DNA from: Paulinella micropora | Lineage: Eukaryota > Cercozoa > Imbricatea > Euglyphida | Reading direction: 5' to 3' | Length of the DNA stretch: 23,995 nt | NCBI GenBank assembly: GCA_009731375.1 | Contig: BJOX01000071.1 | Coordinates: 982,144 to 1,006,138, forward strand | In this document: positions 1 through 9,901 of the stretch, in pieces | Position numbering within the stretch: position 1 is the first letter of the stretch | Layout of the letters: each line of letters begins with the position of its first letter | The notes under the pieces: model-generated | The model's input: the letters and a program-made list of their open reading frames with translations, nothing else | What the model was told of the DNA's origin: nothing | Database searches by the model: none | Position numbers and translations under genes: made by a program

Positions 1-1440
1 GTCATTGAATGCAGCATAAGATACTAGTAGCAAAAGAAACATTGGTAGGGCGGTGGGGGAAGAGCATTCATATGGATTGTAATGAATGTATTCTTTCATC
101 CTATTTCCTAAAGCTACTAGTCGCGATTTATATTTCTCCTGACCTGTAGACTCATCTGTCTTTATGGCATCAACAAATGTTGTATGGACAGGAGGTACAT
201 TCGCTGTTATTGCTGCGGCTCGAGGTACCCATTGCAGTGCTTTGCATTCGAACAAACCTTGTAACTCGGCTAGTTGAGCAGCATGTACCTGAGGGTGTGA
301 CTTTATGGTTTTCTGTGGGATATGTAACACTCTTGTGAACAAACAATAGCTGTCCTGTCCTAAGGCCTCCTCTTCCTCCTCCTCAAACTCATGAGCAACA
401 ATAATGTGTGCGGTATGAGTGGGGTGGTTTGCAGGTGTTTGTTTCCTAAGCCTGGGCCCAGCAACTATGTTTGTTGAAGTTATTGCAGCACCATCCCATG
501 TTTGTGGTATGCCCTTGTTACTACTCCATCTATCTGGTAGAGGGAATTGTGGTGCAGATGAGGAGTGTTGGGCTGGGTTTGATATTGCTCTGTTGTGTTG
601 TGTCGTTTGCCGAGGTGCTGTGTTCGTCTTTTTCTCTTGTGCAACCGTCGTTGCTGGAATGGGAGCAAATGCATTTGGTGGGGGATGGAGTGAGCCAAAA
701 TATGGGCTTGGTTGCACATAAAGACTTGAAGTGGCCTTGGTGGTGTGTGGGGTTGTCATGTCATCCTCCAGTGTGTCGAGTGTGTTTTGTGAGGAATGTG
801 GCAGTTGGTTTGTTGGCCACCAGCCACTGGGTGTGTTGGAGTCCTGAAATTGTGGCAGTTGGTCCTCGTTTTTCCACTGGACTGACTGGGTAGATGGTAT
901 GCTAGTGGTAGGAGGCGAGGTGGAGGATGTTATGTTGTGCGACACTAGTAGTGGTTGCCAAGGTCGTGCAGGTATTTTGCATGTGTAGCCACGAGTCATT
1001 GTATCGAAACGAACATTACGTTTTTCTACTGTGGCTGTCTGTTTGGTGTCGTGAATGAGGATTTTATAGACTCGACGAAATATGTTGTAGCCAATGAGAG
1101 TACCTGGCACGGCGACAGGCTGTGCTTTCGTCGTTTCCATTTTCACCCAGGCGAGGCATCCGAAAGGTTGCACGAACGATTGCACAGGTTTTCGGCCCAT
1201 AAGCAATTCCCAAGGGGATTTGCCTTTGTCCTTACCTCTGCAAAGGGGCGTGACCATTCGTATGGCTAGTGTCGCTTTATGTGTGTCCTCCCAAAATGTG
1301 TTAGGCAGGCCTGCATCTAACTGGGCTGCTAGTGCGCGTGTGTCGTCTGTCCTATTCATTCTTTCAGCAAAGGGGTTCATGTTAGGCTCGTTACGTGTGG
1401 TGGTTTTGAGGATGATGCCGTGTTTGTCTGATAGTCTTTT
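1..1440 (-). CDS. Ty1/copia pol continuation: integrase C-terminus, linker, start of RT (partial)
   Basis: Another minus-strand frame is open without a stop from 1440 to base 1, directly continuing the integrase after a one-base shift in the run of four T (A on the coding strand) at 1437-1440. It begins KRLSDKHGIIL, then NPFAERMNRTD, whose Glu lies about 34 codons after the second integrase Asp, as in the DD35E triad. FGCLAWVKM and a basic integrase tail follow. A Pro/Thr/Gln-rich linker comes next, with an acidic patch EFEEEEEEA. The segment ends in the N-terminal RT region (ALQWVPRAA, then KYKSRLVALGNRM). The RT catalytic motifs lie outside the window. The shift occurs inside the integrase, not at the Gag/Pol border, so it is a lesion or an error, not a programmed frameshift. 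Confidence 0.87.
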
Positions 1441-4400
1441 AGTAATTTAGAGACAAACTCGCCATCTGCTCTTATCTGCTTTAGTTTGTTGCCTGACTGT
1501 CGTTCAAAGAAAGCAAATATGCGTGTTAAATGTGGCATGTAAAGCTTAGCTTCGCGGGTAGGTGTGTAGAGGTCACAAGCAAACTTAGAGCGAGAACATG
1601 TCACTCCCCCTCTGTAGTAGTTACCGTATCTTGACATTACGGGGAATGGGCCGCTGAAATCTATGTTGAGTGCTTCACCTTGCTTATATTCTAGGTCTAG
1701 ATAGTTACCTCTGTACATAGGGGGTTTGTTAGGTTTGCCCCTATTGCATCCATGACATGCACGTACCAGACGCATCCAATCTTTGCCAGCGATGCGTCTG
1801 CCTACGCTCTTTGCAAACTCGTTCATTATGAGTGGGTTTGCATGCATCAGAGCTCTGTGTAGGATCATTGGATCGTACGGTGCATGTGATGGGAGAGGAT
1901 TGACTGACCATAATGCAAGGTCTGGTAGGTTGTCGATGGTTGCAGCCAGTGACAGTTGTTCTCTCTGCTTGTACCTGTATGGTATATATCTTTGATGAGG
2001 GTCAAGTGGTGTCATTCCTGGCTTATCTAACTCGTATAGCAAGTGTGAATTGAGCCTCCCCCTTGCTAGTATGTTCTTCTTGTCAAGTGTTATGGGCTTG
2101 TCATAGATGAATACTTGACCATTTTGATGGATGATTGTTTTGTGCATGTCATGGTCAAGGCGTGGGGTGGGAACAAGGTTGAATGGTAATGACGGTGATA
2201 TGAGTGAGTTGGGAAATGACTGTTTAACCGATTGACCATAACCATTGAGCCACGTCGGAGTGGCAGTAGCCCGCGTCCTCACCGGAAGCGGCTTACCAGA
2301 TATGTTATTGAGGAAAGCCGGTTTCTCTTCGCGGATAGACTTGGGGTCGATAGGCGCCTTCTCATGGAATAGCCATCGGTTGCATGCGCTGTCGACCACG
2401 TCAGGGGGATTGCCGTCGGCCATTAGCACATAGTTGACCATAGGGCGCTTGAGCTCTGCCCGTTCTAAGTCCATTGTCTCCTGCATCCATCTGTTGTATT
2501 CGTCCATGTTCTTGAACTCCAAATATTCCAGCTCTGGATGCCTGTTGACGTAGTATTGCCACTCGCGTACGTTGGCGAAGTCCAGGGCGGGTGGGTAGAG
2601 ATAGTTCTCATGTTCAGGGTCGTCGAGCTCCGGGTCGTCGATGTCGTCAGTTGCATCTTCGTCAGGGATGGTTGCTACGTCTGTGGTATCTTCTTTCGGG
2701 TCCCTTATTGCTTCTAATTCGTCAAATACGTCTGCCATTAACACGAATTCGAATGTGTGTGAGTAGTCATGACGTCGTAGGCGTTCGCGTAGTTCTTCAG
2801 CTTCCACACGTCCGGCAGGTGGGTAATAGTTGAGCGGTGGTCTCACGTTGTCGTTGAACAGTGGTTCTATTTCAGGTGTGTATGGTGCTGGAGGCGGTGA
2901 ACGCTTCACATCGGACGGCGTGTCGGGTATGTTGAGTATGCGTTTCAGTTGCTTCTCCAGTTGTTCTCGCCATCTTTCGCCTGCTGCACCTACACCGTAG
3001 GGTTCGTGCTGTTCTTGTCCGGTCTCATCTGTTCCGCTTGGAGGTGGTGGGAGCATAGTCCATGGTGGGTCCGTCTCGTTGATTGTATACGCTTCGTCGA
3101 AGTTGGGTATGTCCGGCGTGGTAGCGGCGAGCGCAGCTAAGTTCGCATTCGGTGTCGAAGAGGTCACCTCGTAGTCTTCTTCGTTTTCCGTGAAGTTAAG
3201 GTGGGCGTGTGATTGTGCCATTGTGGCCGTCCTGGGGTCCACACGTCTCCCCCTCGTCGTAAATTCATCTAGGCTCATCGCCATATCTTCCATTGCGGGT
3301 GTGTCTATGAACAGTGGTGCGTGTGGTCCACCTTCACGGTAACGTAACAGATGTTGAAATGCGAGGTCGCCTAGCTCGGGCTGGTCCGTTGGTATGCCGA
3401 GTAGATCGTATCTCGTTCCCCTTTCTCGAAGTCGGTTGATGAGTGGATGCCGCTTGGCCATGTTGCAGAACTCTTTGTGTGCCGGCCAATCGGTCCTCTG
3501 ATGATCGGTGTTGCAGTAGTAGACGAGTTGACATCCGCTGCAACGCTTCAGTTTCCCTTCTTGGTTGCCGCAGTAGGTGCAATCCCATCTAATGCTGCCG
3601 CGTCTGGTTTCGCGTATAGTCTTGCAGTCGACGCAGTCTGGTTTGGTTAGTGGCCAGTTCTCCGGGAGTAGTCGGAAGTCCTTCACGATGCTCCAGTAGG
3701 CCAGCTCATCGGTGGTAGGGTGACGAAAGCAATGATGTGCATCTGTCCAAGCGAAGGTGTATCGTCGTTCTGTTGGCTGTGAAACTCCAGGTACACGTCT
3801 GTATTGCACTGGTTGGCCGTAGGGTAATGCTTCGATGGCTTGTATGCGACTTATTGCGTCCTTGTTGTCCGTAAATGCATTCGCTGAGGTCGTCGTCGGG
3901 GCCAACGGGGTAAAGCACTCGGTCTGCAGGTTCGGTGGGATAGGTACCGTGAAACTTGAAATGGGCGATTCCTCATTGTATGCCATTGACGGGGTAGGCG
4001 GTGTTTCGCTCATCGAGGTGTCCTCTGCGCTGGTTGAACTCAACTGTCGCTGTCGATGTTCTCCGATGGGCGTTGAGGTAGGTTGCTCTTCTTGACGGTC
4101 TTGCTCTGATGTCGTCCTGTCTTCCGGTGCAGGTGAGCTCATAAAGCTCTGTGTTGGCACGCGCGGGGATTGTGTAGTTGTTTCCGGCGGTTGTTGCGGT
4201 GAACTACCTGGTTCACGTCGTGCTCGTCTCGGGCATCTTGTCCGCAGTACGATGTGCTCAATACCTGTTGAGCCGGGCGCGTCTTGAACTAGCAGCGATG
4301 GTAACATCCACGGATCCGTTCTTGGAAGGAAATAGTTGAGGGGTGTTCCAAGGGGGCACCAAGGTCGCGGCCAATGGGCAGGTGGGACAGGGAATCCTTG

Positions 4401-6080
4401 TGGGATCGCTCGAAATGCGTCCCGCATGCGCGTCCATTGAACGTAGGCACGTCTGTAGTCGTTCTCGTCCATGCGTTGTGTGATTGTCAGCGAGCTCCAT
4501 GGGATGTCTGGGCGTCTCGTCGGGTCTTCCACGTAATCAGGGTGCGGTGCGGGCGATGCTTCAGTGGGGGTGGGAGGGTTATAGGTATCAGAAGTGGGTG
4601 TTAGAGGAGACAGTTGGATAGGTCCTGCTCTATTTCTGTACCTACTTCCCCTTTGTACGTAGGCTACTTCTTCTTGCGATGGTTCGTCCTCCTCTGGTCC
4701 GGGTCGTTCGTCGTCGGAGTCGGCGGAATGCATCAGCCATGTCTCGGGTGGGTCGCCTGTTGGATCATCGACGTCGTCCGTGGCTTCCACTTCGGTTGTC
4801 GCGTTGGCTTGTCCGCTCGATCGTTGAATCCGTCTTGTGTTGGTCTGTTTAGGTTGGCCTCCACGTCCTCGTTGATTCGGTCCTCCCCCTCGACCACCGC
4901 GACGTGTGTTCGAGTTTGGCTGCGTGGGTCGTCTGCGGACTGGGCATTCAGCCCCAGAGTGTTTCGGTCGGCCCTCGCAGACTCGTTTCATGCAGGTGGA
5001 TCGACACTGGGCCGCAATGTGTCCTCGTCGGTTGCAGTTGAGACATCGGATGTCTTTGTTGATAGCAACGGGTGTGGCCGAAGTGAACAGGGCTGTCGAG
5101 GACCTAGATGAGGCAGCAGAGAGTTGGTTAGCATGGTATGCTTGTAAGATGAGTGAACATATCTCATTATAACGTGGTTTGTCAGCATCAGCACGAGACC
5201 AATACATAGTTCCCCCTACATCCCCCATAGATAGAGAGGCGCACTCCTTAAGTTTAAAGAGCAAGAATACGACTCTGAATTCATCAGGTAGAGGCACTCC
5301 TCTTGACTGTAGGCGCTCGAAGCGTTGGGTCAAGAGCTCCATCCATGTTGGTAGGCCATTGCTTGACTTCAGCTTTGTCTCGAACAGCTGCATTAGTAGG
5401 CGAGCGATGGAAACCGATCCTTTGCTGCCGAATCGCTCGCAGATCGCTGTCCAGATCACCGCTGGGTTGGTTCCTGCTCGTTGGACGGTCAGTAGAGCTG
5501 TCGACTCTTGGCATGCTTCCACAAGGAAGCAGCGGACATGGATCTGTGCTTTGATGTAGTCTGCTTGGCTGAAAAGTGTATCCAGGTCAGTTGGTACGTT
5601 GATAGTAGGCAAGAGGGCGGGTGCTTGGCTACCTGAGGACGGGTTGGTCGAGGATGGGCTGCTTGAGGACGAGCTGGTCAGTGATGACGAGCTGCTCGAT
5701 GATGAGTCGCCACGTCTCGATCCGTATGCTTCATCGTCTTCGTCGTCATCGCTCCTCCTTCTCGACTGTCTTGCTGTCGAGGTGTCTTGCTGTCGTGCTG
5801 ACAGTCCAAATCCAGTAATGTTGTTAGGGGCGGGGTGGGTGGGTCTTAGTCCAGTAGTTCTGGTACTTGCGTAAATTGTAGCAATCTCTTGTACCGAGTA
5901 GGGCGATTCTTGGTCTTCCAGAAGTAGTATGTAGCGTGCGTCCACGCCCTATAAAAAAGCGAAAAATTGGAATTTCCAAAGGTCAAATTCATCGACGGGT
6001 CTTTTCGGGAATTTCGGTAGCTTGAGTTGGTAACGGGGCGCATCCAAGGCTCCATAATCAGTAAGTTCACTAGTAGACAT
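1377..6080 (-). CDS. Ty1/copia Gag-protease-integrase polyprotein with embedded MYND finger
   Basis: An ATG at 6078-6080 opens a Gag-like N-terminus containing FDLWKFQFFAFL; it meets a TAG at 5949-5951 and continues in the same frame (GVDARYILLLED) for 1,521 more codons. Residues below count from the GTG at 5945. The CCHC knuckle CLNCNRRGHIAAQC is at 301-314. A Pro/Thr/acidic region of about 870 residues follows and contains a MYND-type finger at 789-827. The protease motif VVDSACN has its Asp at about 1185. The integrase zinc site (HRALMH, CHGC) is at about 1365-1400, and the catalytic Asp residues lie in NIDFSGP and RADGEF. The frame is lost just after the second Asp, near 1437-1440. Gag plus protease is much longer than in typical copia elements, which are about 1,300-1,500 residues for the whole polyprotein. 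It should make the RNA-binding shell, self-process, and integrate cDNA. Confidence 0.9.
3465..3581 (-). other. MYND-type zinc finger inside the copia polyprotein
   Basis: On the minus strand this encodes CTYC at 3570-3581, then RCSGC, VYYC, NTDH, W, AHKEFC ending at 3465. The spacing is C-x2-C-x9-C-x2-C-x5-C-x3-H-x7-H-x3-C, which fits the two-zinc MYND fold including the aromatic before the fifth ligand and the Trp in the last helix. The sixth ligand is His instead of the usual Cys. A further CxxC (CVDC) lies about 20 residues upstream. MYND fingers usually bind proline-rich peptides; that role here is inference. Confidence 0.82.
5949..5951 (-). other. In-frame TAG in the copia gag N-terminus
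   Basis: Codon 44 from the ATG at 6080 is TAG. Gag-like sequence continues on both sides in one frame (FFAFL before, GVDARY after), so this is a single nonsense codon and not a frameshift. Confidence 0.85.
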
Positions 6081-6213
6081 TAGTCTCCGGATACTTGAAT
6101 AATCGTTTGCGCTGAGGCAGCAAAGGTTGAAGGAACAATAATGAATTTAATCAATGGTTAGAAACCAATGACTGAAACTCAATCTAATTTACCATAAATT
6201 TATAGTGAAATAA
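6081..6213. other. Spacer between head-to-head copia fragments
   Basis: AT-rich non-coding DNA between the ATG of the minus-strand gag and the plus-strand integrase remnant. It would be the 5' leader of the left element, but I see no LTR end, no clear tRNA primer site and no purine tract. A short imperfect palindrome (CTGATC/GGTCAG) lies just beyond its right edge, at 6232-6246. Confidence 0.6.
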
Positions 6214-7143
6214 ATACCACAAATTTATATACTGATCTTGTGGTCAGAAATTCAAGTGATGATTCAGTATGGGCCAACCTATACTAACTGGCAACTAATT
6301 GTGAATAACGGTAATATCAACGTAACGAATAATAATTATGATACGAAATATGAAAATGGTAATGAATATGATCCGGTCAAATATAAATGTTATGTCGTAA
6401 AATTGACCATAAAAGGTAACAATATATTTAGTATATATTATTGCTTACTGAGAGATGTGAGATTTAATATTCACAAAATCGGCAAACAAGCTCACCCTCC
6501 TAAACTGGTGTCGTGGGATAATGATGACTCTGAGGGGGAGAATGAGAATGAGAGCGAGCAACCACACACATCTCCACAAGCATCACCACCCCAGTCACCA
6601 CCTCAATCACCTAAGTCACCGCACAATAATGAGAATGAGAGCGAGCAACCACACACATCTCCACAAGCATCACCACCCCAGTCACCACCTCAATCACCTA
6701 AGTCACCGCACAACGTCAACAACGACCATCCAACAACACAGTTTGATGAAGCTGAGGGGGAGATAGAAAATGTTGATGTCGATGTGAATGAGAATGAGCA
6801 CGCATATGAAAATGAGCATGTGGAGAAGAATACACTGGATCACAAACATACACGCCTATACACAAGTCCAGAGCCACCTTATCCACAACAATCACCCACA
6901 GAGCACAAGATCAAACCACAAGAGCATGAAAATGAACAAGATCCAACAGATCCACTAAAAATACATGAAAGAAGAGCATACGAAGAAAAATCACCACTAT
7001 CTAAGGGATTAACGTGGGAGCAGAGTCAGAGAGTAACGGAGAGTAACATAATCCCCGGTAAAAGGCAGCGCAAGGCAGTAGAGAGATATGCCCCTAGCAA
7101 TGAGCCCAAGAGAGAAAAGAGAGGCTCAAGAGCTGATAGGTAA
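6214..7143 (+). pseudogene. Copia integrase C-terminal tail and Pro/Ser-rich linker (fragment)
   Basis: The frame is open from just after the TAA at 6211-6213. Residues reading LLRDVRFN near 6450-6474 match the end of the copia integrase domain, where the motif is usually a variant of RDVxFxE. After it comes a linker rich in Pro, Ser, Glu, Asn and His, containing two identical 29-codon units. It ends with KRQRKAVERYAPSNE, the usual basic run before the copia RT region. The frame passes to the next one between about 7098 and 7125. There is no convincing start codon; the 5' part is lost. Confidence 0.8.
6541..6713 (+). repeat. Two-copy 87-bp in-frame tandem repeat
   Basis: The unit starting AATGAGAATGAGAGCGAG at 6541 is repeated at 6628 with a period of 87 bp (29 codons) and no difference over 86 bases. 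It encodes an NENESEQPHTSPQ unit followed by SPPQSPPQSPKSP. Confidence 0.95.
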
Positions 7144-7600
7144 GGTAGTAAGAGTGCCAGCGCGTGCATGGGGAGATGGATGGGCGAAGAAAAAGTACGG
7201 TGTGGGATGGGAGAGCATAGTACGGGTAGGGGTAGTCAGCAGAGTGTGTGACCCCAGAGATAGACTCGTAGTAAGAGACAGACCTCAGCCCACCCACATA
7301 GTTAAGTTTGAAGACGAAGAAGAACAGATGCTGAATTCGGAAATCCTCAAATACTCCGTGAAAGATCCCGAATACCCGTTGCAAAGTCCCGCTAATATGT
7401 TCTTATGCGATGACCGTATGGTGGCAGATGAGATTCGTGATTTTTATTTGTATGTAGACGTCAGAGTACCCAAAGATGTCATAGAGGCAGGTTTGAAAGA
7501 TAAAGATGTTCTAGAGGGTATGAAAGCAGAGCTAAAAGCTCTTCAATCCTTTAACACATACACATGGGTACCCCAAGGAGGCAAGCAAGGCAGGAGTTAG
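7088..7600 (+). pseudogene. Copia Pol linker and RT N-terminal region (fragment)
   Basis: After the frame change this stretch encodes a basic segment (KVVRVPARAWGDGWAKKKYG), then a short domain, then MKAELKALQSFNTYTWVP. The last is the copia RT entry motif: a conserved acidic/Leu helix, then the W-x-P before the first RT strand. The frame is lost at four C residues (7571-7574); the next frame continues directly with KEASKAGVSKVVRLTWVHKVK. The internal ATG at 7088 has no biological meaning as a start. Confidence 0.75.
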
Positions 7601-8563
7601 TAAGGTAGTTAGATTGACATGGGTTCACAAAGTAAAGTTAGATGAGAACGGGAAAAAGTTCATAAAGTCTCGTTTAGCTTTACGGGGAGATATGTTAGAA
7701 CCCGGTGTTAGCTATAACCCAGATCAGCTCTTTGTTCCTTGCGCCGCGCACCATTCACTTTTATTNNNNNNNNNNAGCAACATTCACTTTTATTTCTCGC
7801 CAAACTATCTGCCTGGCACAAACAAAAACTATACGGCATAGATTTTAAAAATGCATACCTGAATGCTCGTATGAATGACCCTGTTTATGCATATGCGCCA
7901 GAGAGTGTAGACAGAGAAGGGCATGAGGGGATGATATGGCGTATAGATGGTGCCCTATATGGCGCACCTCAGGCAGGAAGAAGATGGTATGAGATATTAG
8001 CACCCAAGTTAGAGGAGCTAGGTTTTAGACTGCTAGATTCTAATTTATGTATGTTTGTAGAAAATGATAAAGCTTTAAGAGAAGCGATAGTAGGGATATT
8101 TCATATAGATGACTTGTTGTTCACAGCACCAAACAAACAAGCATATGAGCGTTTTGCGTCCGCATTAGAAAAACATTTCCCGCTCAAGAGACTCGGTATA
8201 GCCCGTGAATTCAAAGGAATAGAGATAGAGCAATCGAACGGGAAAATAATTTTGCATCAGCGAAAATATCAGCAGCAGATACTAAAAGAAGTAGGTTACG
8301 ATTCTGCTAAACCCGTCAGTACTCCAGAGCAAGAACATTTCACGGAACTGTCAGAATCAGCCAGCTTGCGAAAATTTTCAATTCCTAGTTTAGTTGGTCG
8401 TTTGCTATTTCTCGCGAAGATGACAAGACCCGATATAGAACAAGCACTAAATTCGGCCAGTGTCATGCAAACTATCGATAAGGGAATAACTTATGCGATG
8501 TTAGGCAGAATTTTTCGTTATTTACTTAACTCGTATCGAGATTTAGCTTACCATGAGCCTTAG
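7575..8563 (+). pseudogene. Copia reverse transcriptase domain
   Basis: It begins KEASKAGVSKVV, then LTWVHKVKLDENG and KSRLALRGDML, is interrupted by a 10-N join (7766-7775), and resumes FLAKLSAWHKQKLYGIDFKNAYLNA with the first catalytic Asp. ALYGAPQAGRRWY matches the copia LYGLKQAPRxWY motif. IFHIDDLLF is the catalytic YxDD-type box (here HIDD). REFKGIEIE, QRKYQQQIL, VSTP and LLFLAKMTRPDIEQALNSAS are the thumb and connection motifs, in the expected order. A TAG at 8561-8563 stops it, with the RNase H region continuing in the same frame. The active-site Asp residues are kept. Confidence 0.9.
7766..7775. other. 10-N assembly join that is really an overlap
   Basis: The 14 bases CATTCACTTTTATT occur on both sides (7752-7765 and 7781-7794). 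Both copies encode the same RT residues HSLL, so the contigs overlap and no sequence is missing. Confidence 0.85.
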
Positions 8564-9058
8564 ATAGAGCAGGAAGGGCAAACCTATCCAAAACTTTCCA
8601 TGTGGCCCGACGCGGCTCACAAAGTTTGTAAGAAAACAGGGGTCCCGCACTGGATTCGTGATCCTATGGGGCAGCGATCCAGTTGCATGGTTATCAAAGC
8701 GACAGAGTCGCATCGCCCTGAGTTCCAATGACGCTGAAATATTTGCAGCAACTGAGTGCATTAGAGAGGGACTTGCACTAAAACACATCATACAAGAACT
8801 AAACATAGCCCAAAAGAGCCCGATAGAATATTTGAGGATAACTCTCAAACAATCTTAGCGGCAGAGAGGGGTATGTCAGGCAATAGAACTAAACACTTAC
8901 CTTTAGAATTACACTTTATACACCACCTACAGAGAGACGGTGAGATTAAGTTTGTAAAAGTAGGTACGAAGAAGCAGACAGGTGATGTAATGACAAAATA
9001 TTTACCGAAAGAACAATTCGAGTATTTCCTTAACAAATTTACGGTAAAGATCGATTAA
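8564..9058 (+). pseudogene. Copia RNase H domain and Pol C-terminus, frameshifted
   Basis: MWPDAAHKVCKKTG holds the first RNase H Asp. The frame then shifts at GGGG (8639-8642) and continues TGFVILWGSDPVAWLSKRQ, ALSSNDAEIFAATECIREG (catalytic Glu region). It shifts again at AA (8827-8828) to FEDNSQTILAAERG (Asp) and ends with RTKHLPLELHFIHHLQRDG and GDVMTKYLP, matching the copia end pattern KHIDxxxHxxR...ADxxTKxL. The TAA at 9056-9058 is the natural end. All RNase H motifs are present, so decay is recent or partly artefactual. Confidence 0.85.
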
Positions 9059-9582
9059 TTTCGGGATTTGCATGTCCACTCACTTATGTTTGCTTTGAGT
9101 GTTTTGTGCAGTTTGTTGCTTGTTGCAGCAGCTTTGTTTTGCGCGGGGGTCGGTGTGACTGAGAGCGGTCGAGCCGAGGATGAATAGCAGACTGCCGCGC
9201 GAGGCAGGCGGCGAGGCTTTCATGCCCCAACTTAGTGACTCAAATTCTTTCTACCCTTCAAGGCTTTCTGTCCTAGAATAGGGAATCTAAATTTTTCGAT
9301 TTTGTTACCCTCTACGGGAAGCGCTTGCAAATTTTTGAACACATACATACTTCCGACATACATGTTACTGCATGACTACATATATATACATACATAGAGG
9401 ATGTGATGTAATTGGGAGTTGATGACCTTCGGGTTACCCATAACTGATCCTCACCACTATTTTTCCATTTATACATAGCCTATGACTTGCGACTAAGGGG
9501 GGTTGGAGCGTTGTAATGTACTACTAATAACCGTTACTCCACTAGTCAATTTACCGGTAATTTGGATAGTCTTAGTCATAGG
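9059..9582 (+). other. 3' non-coding region of the second copia element
   Basis: No ORF of interest. A purine-rich run around 9494-9507 (AAGGGGGGTTGGAG) followed by TTGTAATGTACT resembles a polypurine tract next to an LTR start, but no second LTR copy is in the window to test it. The adjacent element at 9583 is inserted into this DNA. Confidence 0.4.
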
Positions 9583-9800
9583 TGTGGACATCACCCCCCG
9601 AACTATCCGGTAAAAAACTCATTTATAGATTTCGTCTGGCCGGACACGTCTGAAATGCCAATTTGATCCTGGTCTTTTGGCGGCTTTTTGTCTTTGCGTC
9701 ACTGAGCTAATATAACGAGACATCATTCTCTTTTTTGAGGACTGTGTTTGGTTATATTACCGACTTACTCTTCCATTGAGCTATCGTTGGGGATAGTACA
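9583..9800 (+). repeat. 5' LTR of non-autonomous element
   Basis: Starts TGTGGACATCACCCCCCG and ends GGGGATAGTACA. It matches 11092-11309 at 215 of 218 positions by eye. The bases after it (TTTGGAGTCCATAGC) contain a TGG two bases from the LTR end that could start a tRNA primer site, but I cannot name the tRNA. Confidence 0.88.
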
Positions 9801-9833
9801 TTTGGAGTCCATAGCTAAAGGCTGATTTCTTTT

Positions 9834-9901
9834 CTGATCTGTCGTACAGACATCAGATAAGCACAAATTTATTTTTCGCTGATCTGTCGCACAGACATCA
9901 G
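9834..9901 (+). repeat. Two near-identical hairpins in the leader
   Basis: CTGATCTGTCGTACAGACATCAG (9834-9856, given as CTGATCTGTCGTACAG plus ACATCAG) recurs at 9879-9901 with one change (T to C in the loop). Each folds as CTGAT-CTGT / ACAG-ATCAG with a two-base bulge and a three-base loop. Their place just after the 5' LTR is where retroelement dimerisation or packaging stem-loops lie. Confidence 0.65.

Larger units (their letters stand above)
1..6080 (-). mobile_element. Ty1/copia LTR retrotransposon, internal region, partial
   Basis: The order on the minus strand is Gag with a CCHC knuckle, long insert, aspartic protease, integrase, then RT. Integrase before RT is the Ty1/copia (Pseudoviridae) order. 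The element is cut by the left edge inside RT. No LTR is seen upstream of its gag: only about 130 bp separate its ATG (6078-6080) from oppositely oriented coding sequence of a second copia element. It is nearly open, with one TAG and one frameshift over about 2,000 codons, so it is young or the lesions are sequencing errors. Confidence 0.93.
6214..9058 (+). mobile_element. Second Ty1/copia element, 5'-truncated and decayed pol
   Basis: Successive frames encode the integrase C-terminal tail, a charged linker, RT and RNase H of a copia Pol, ending at TAA 9056-9058. Gag, protease and the integrase core are missing. The coding path is broken by about four single-base shifts (between about 7098 and 7125, at 7571-7574, 8639-8642 and 8827-8828), one TAG (8561-8563) and a 10-N join. 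Its RT entry region differs from the left element (GDMLEPGVSYN versus GNRMKEYIHYN), so the two are different families. Confidence 0.92.

Noticed and set aside
471-893. Plus-strand ORFs opposite the copia pol
   Set aside because: The minus strand is continuously open with integrase and RT motifs; these are shadows.
1377-1450. Programmed frameshift in the left copia element
   Set aside because: It falls within integrase; copia frameshifts, when used, lie between Gag and Pol.
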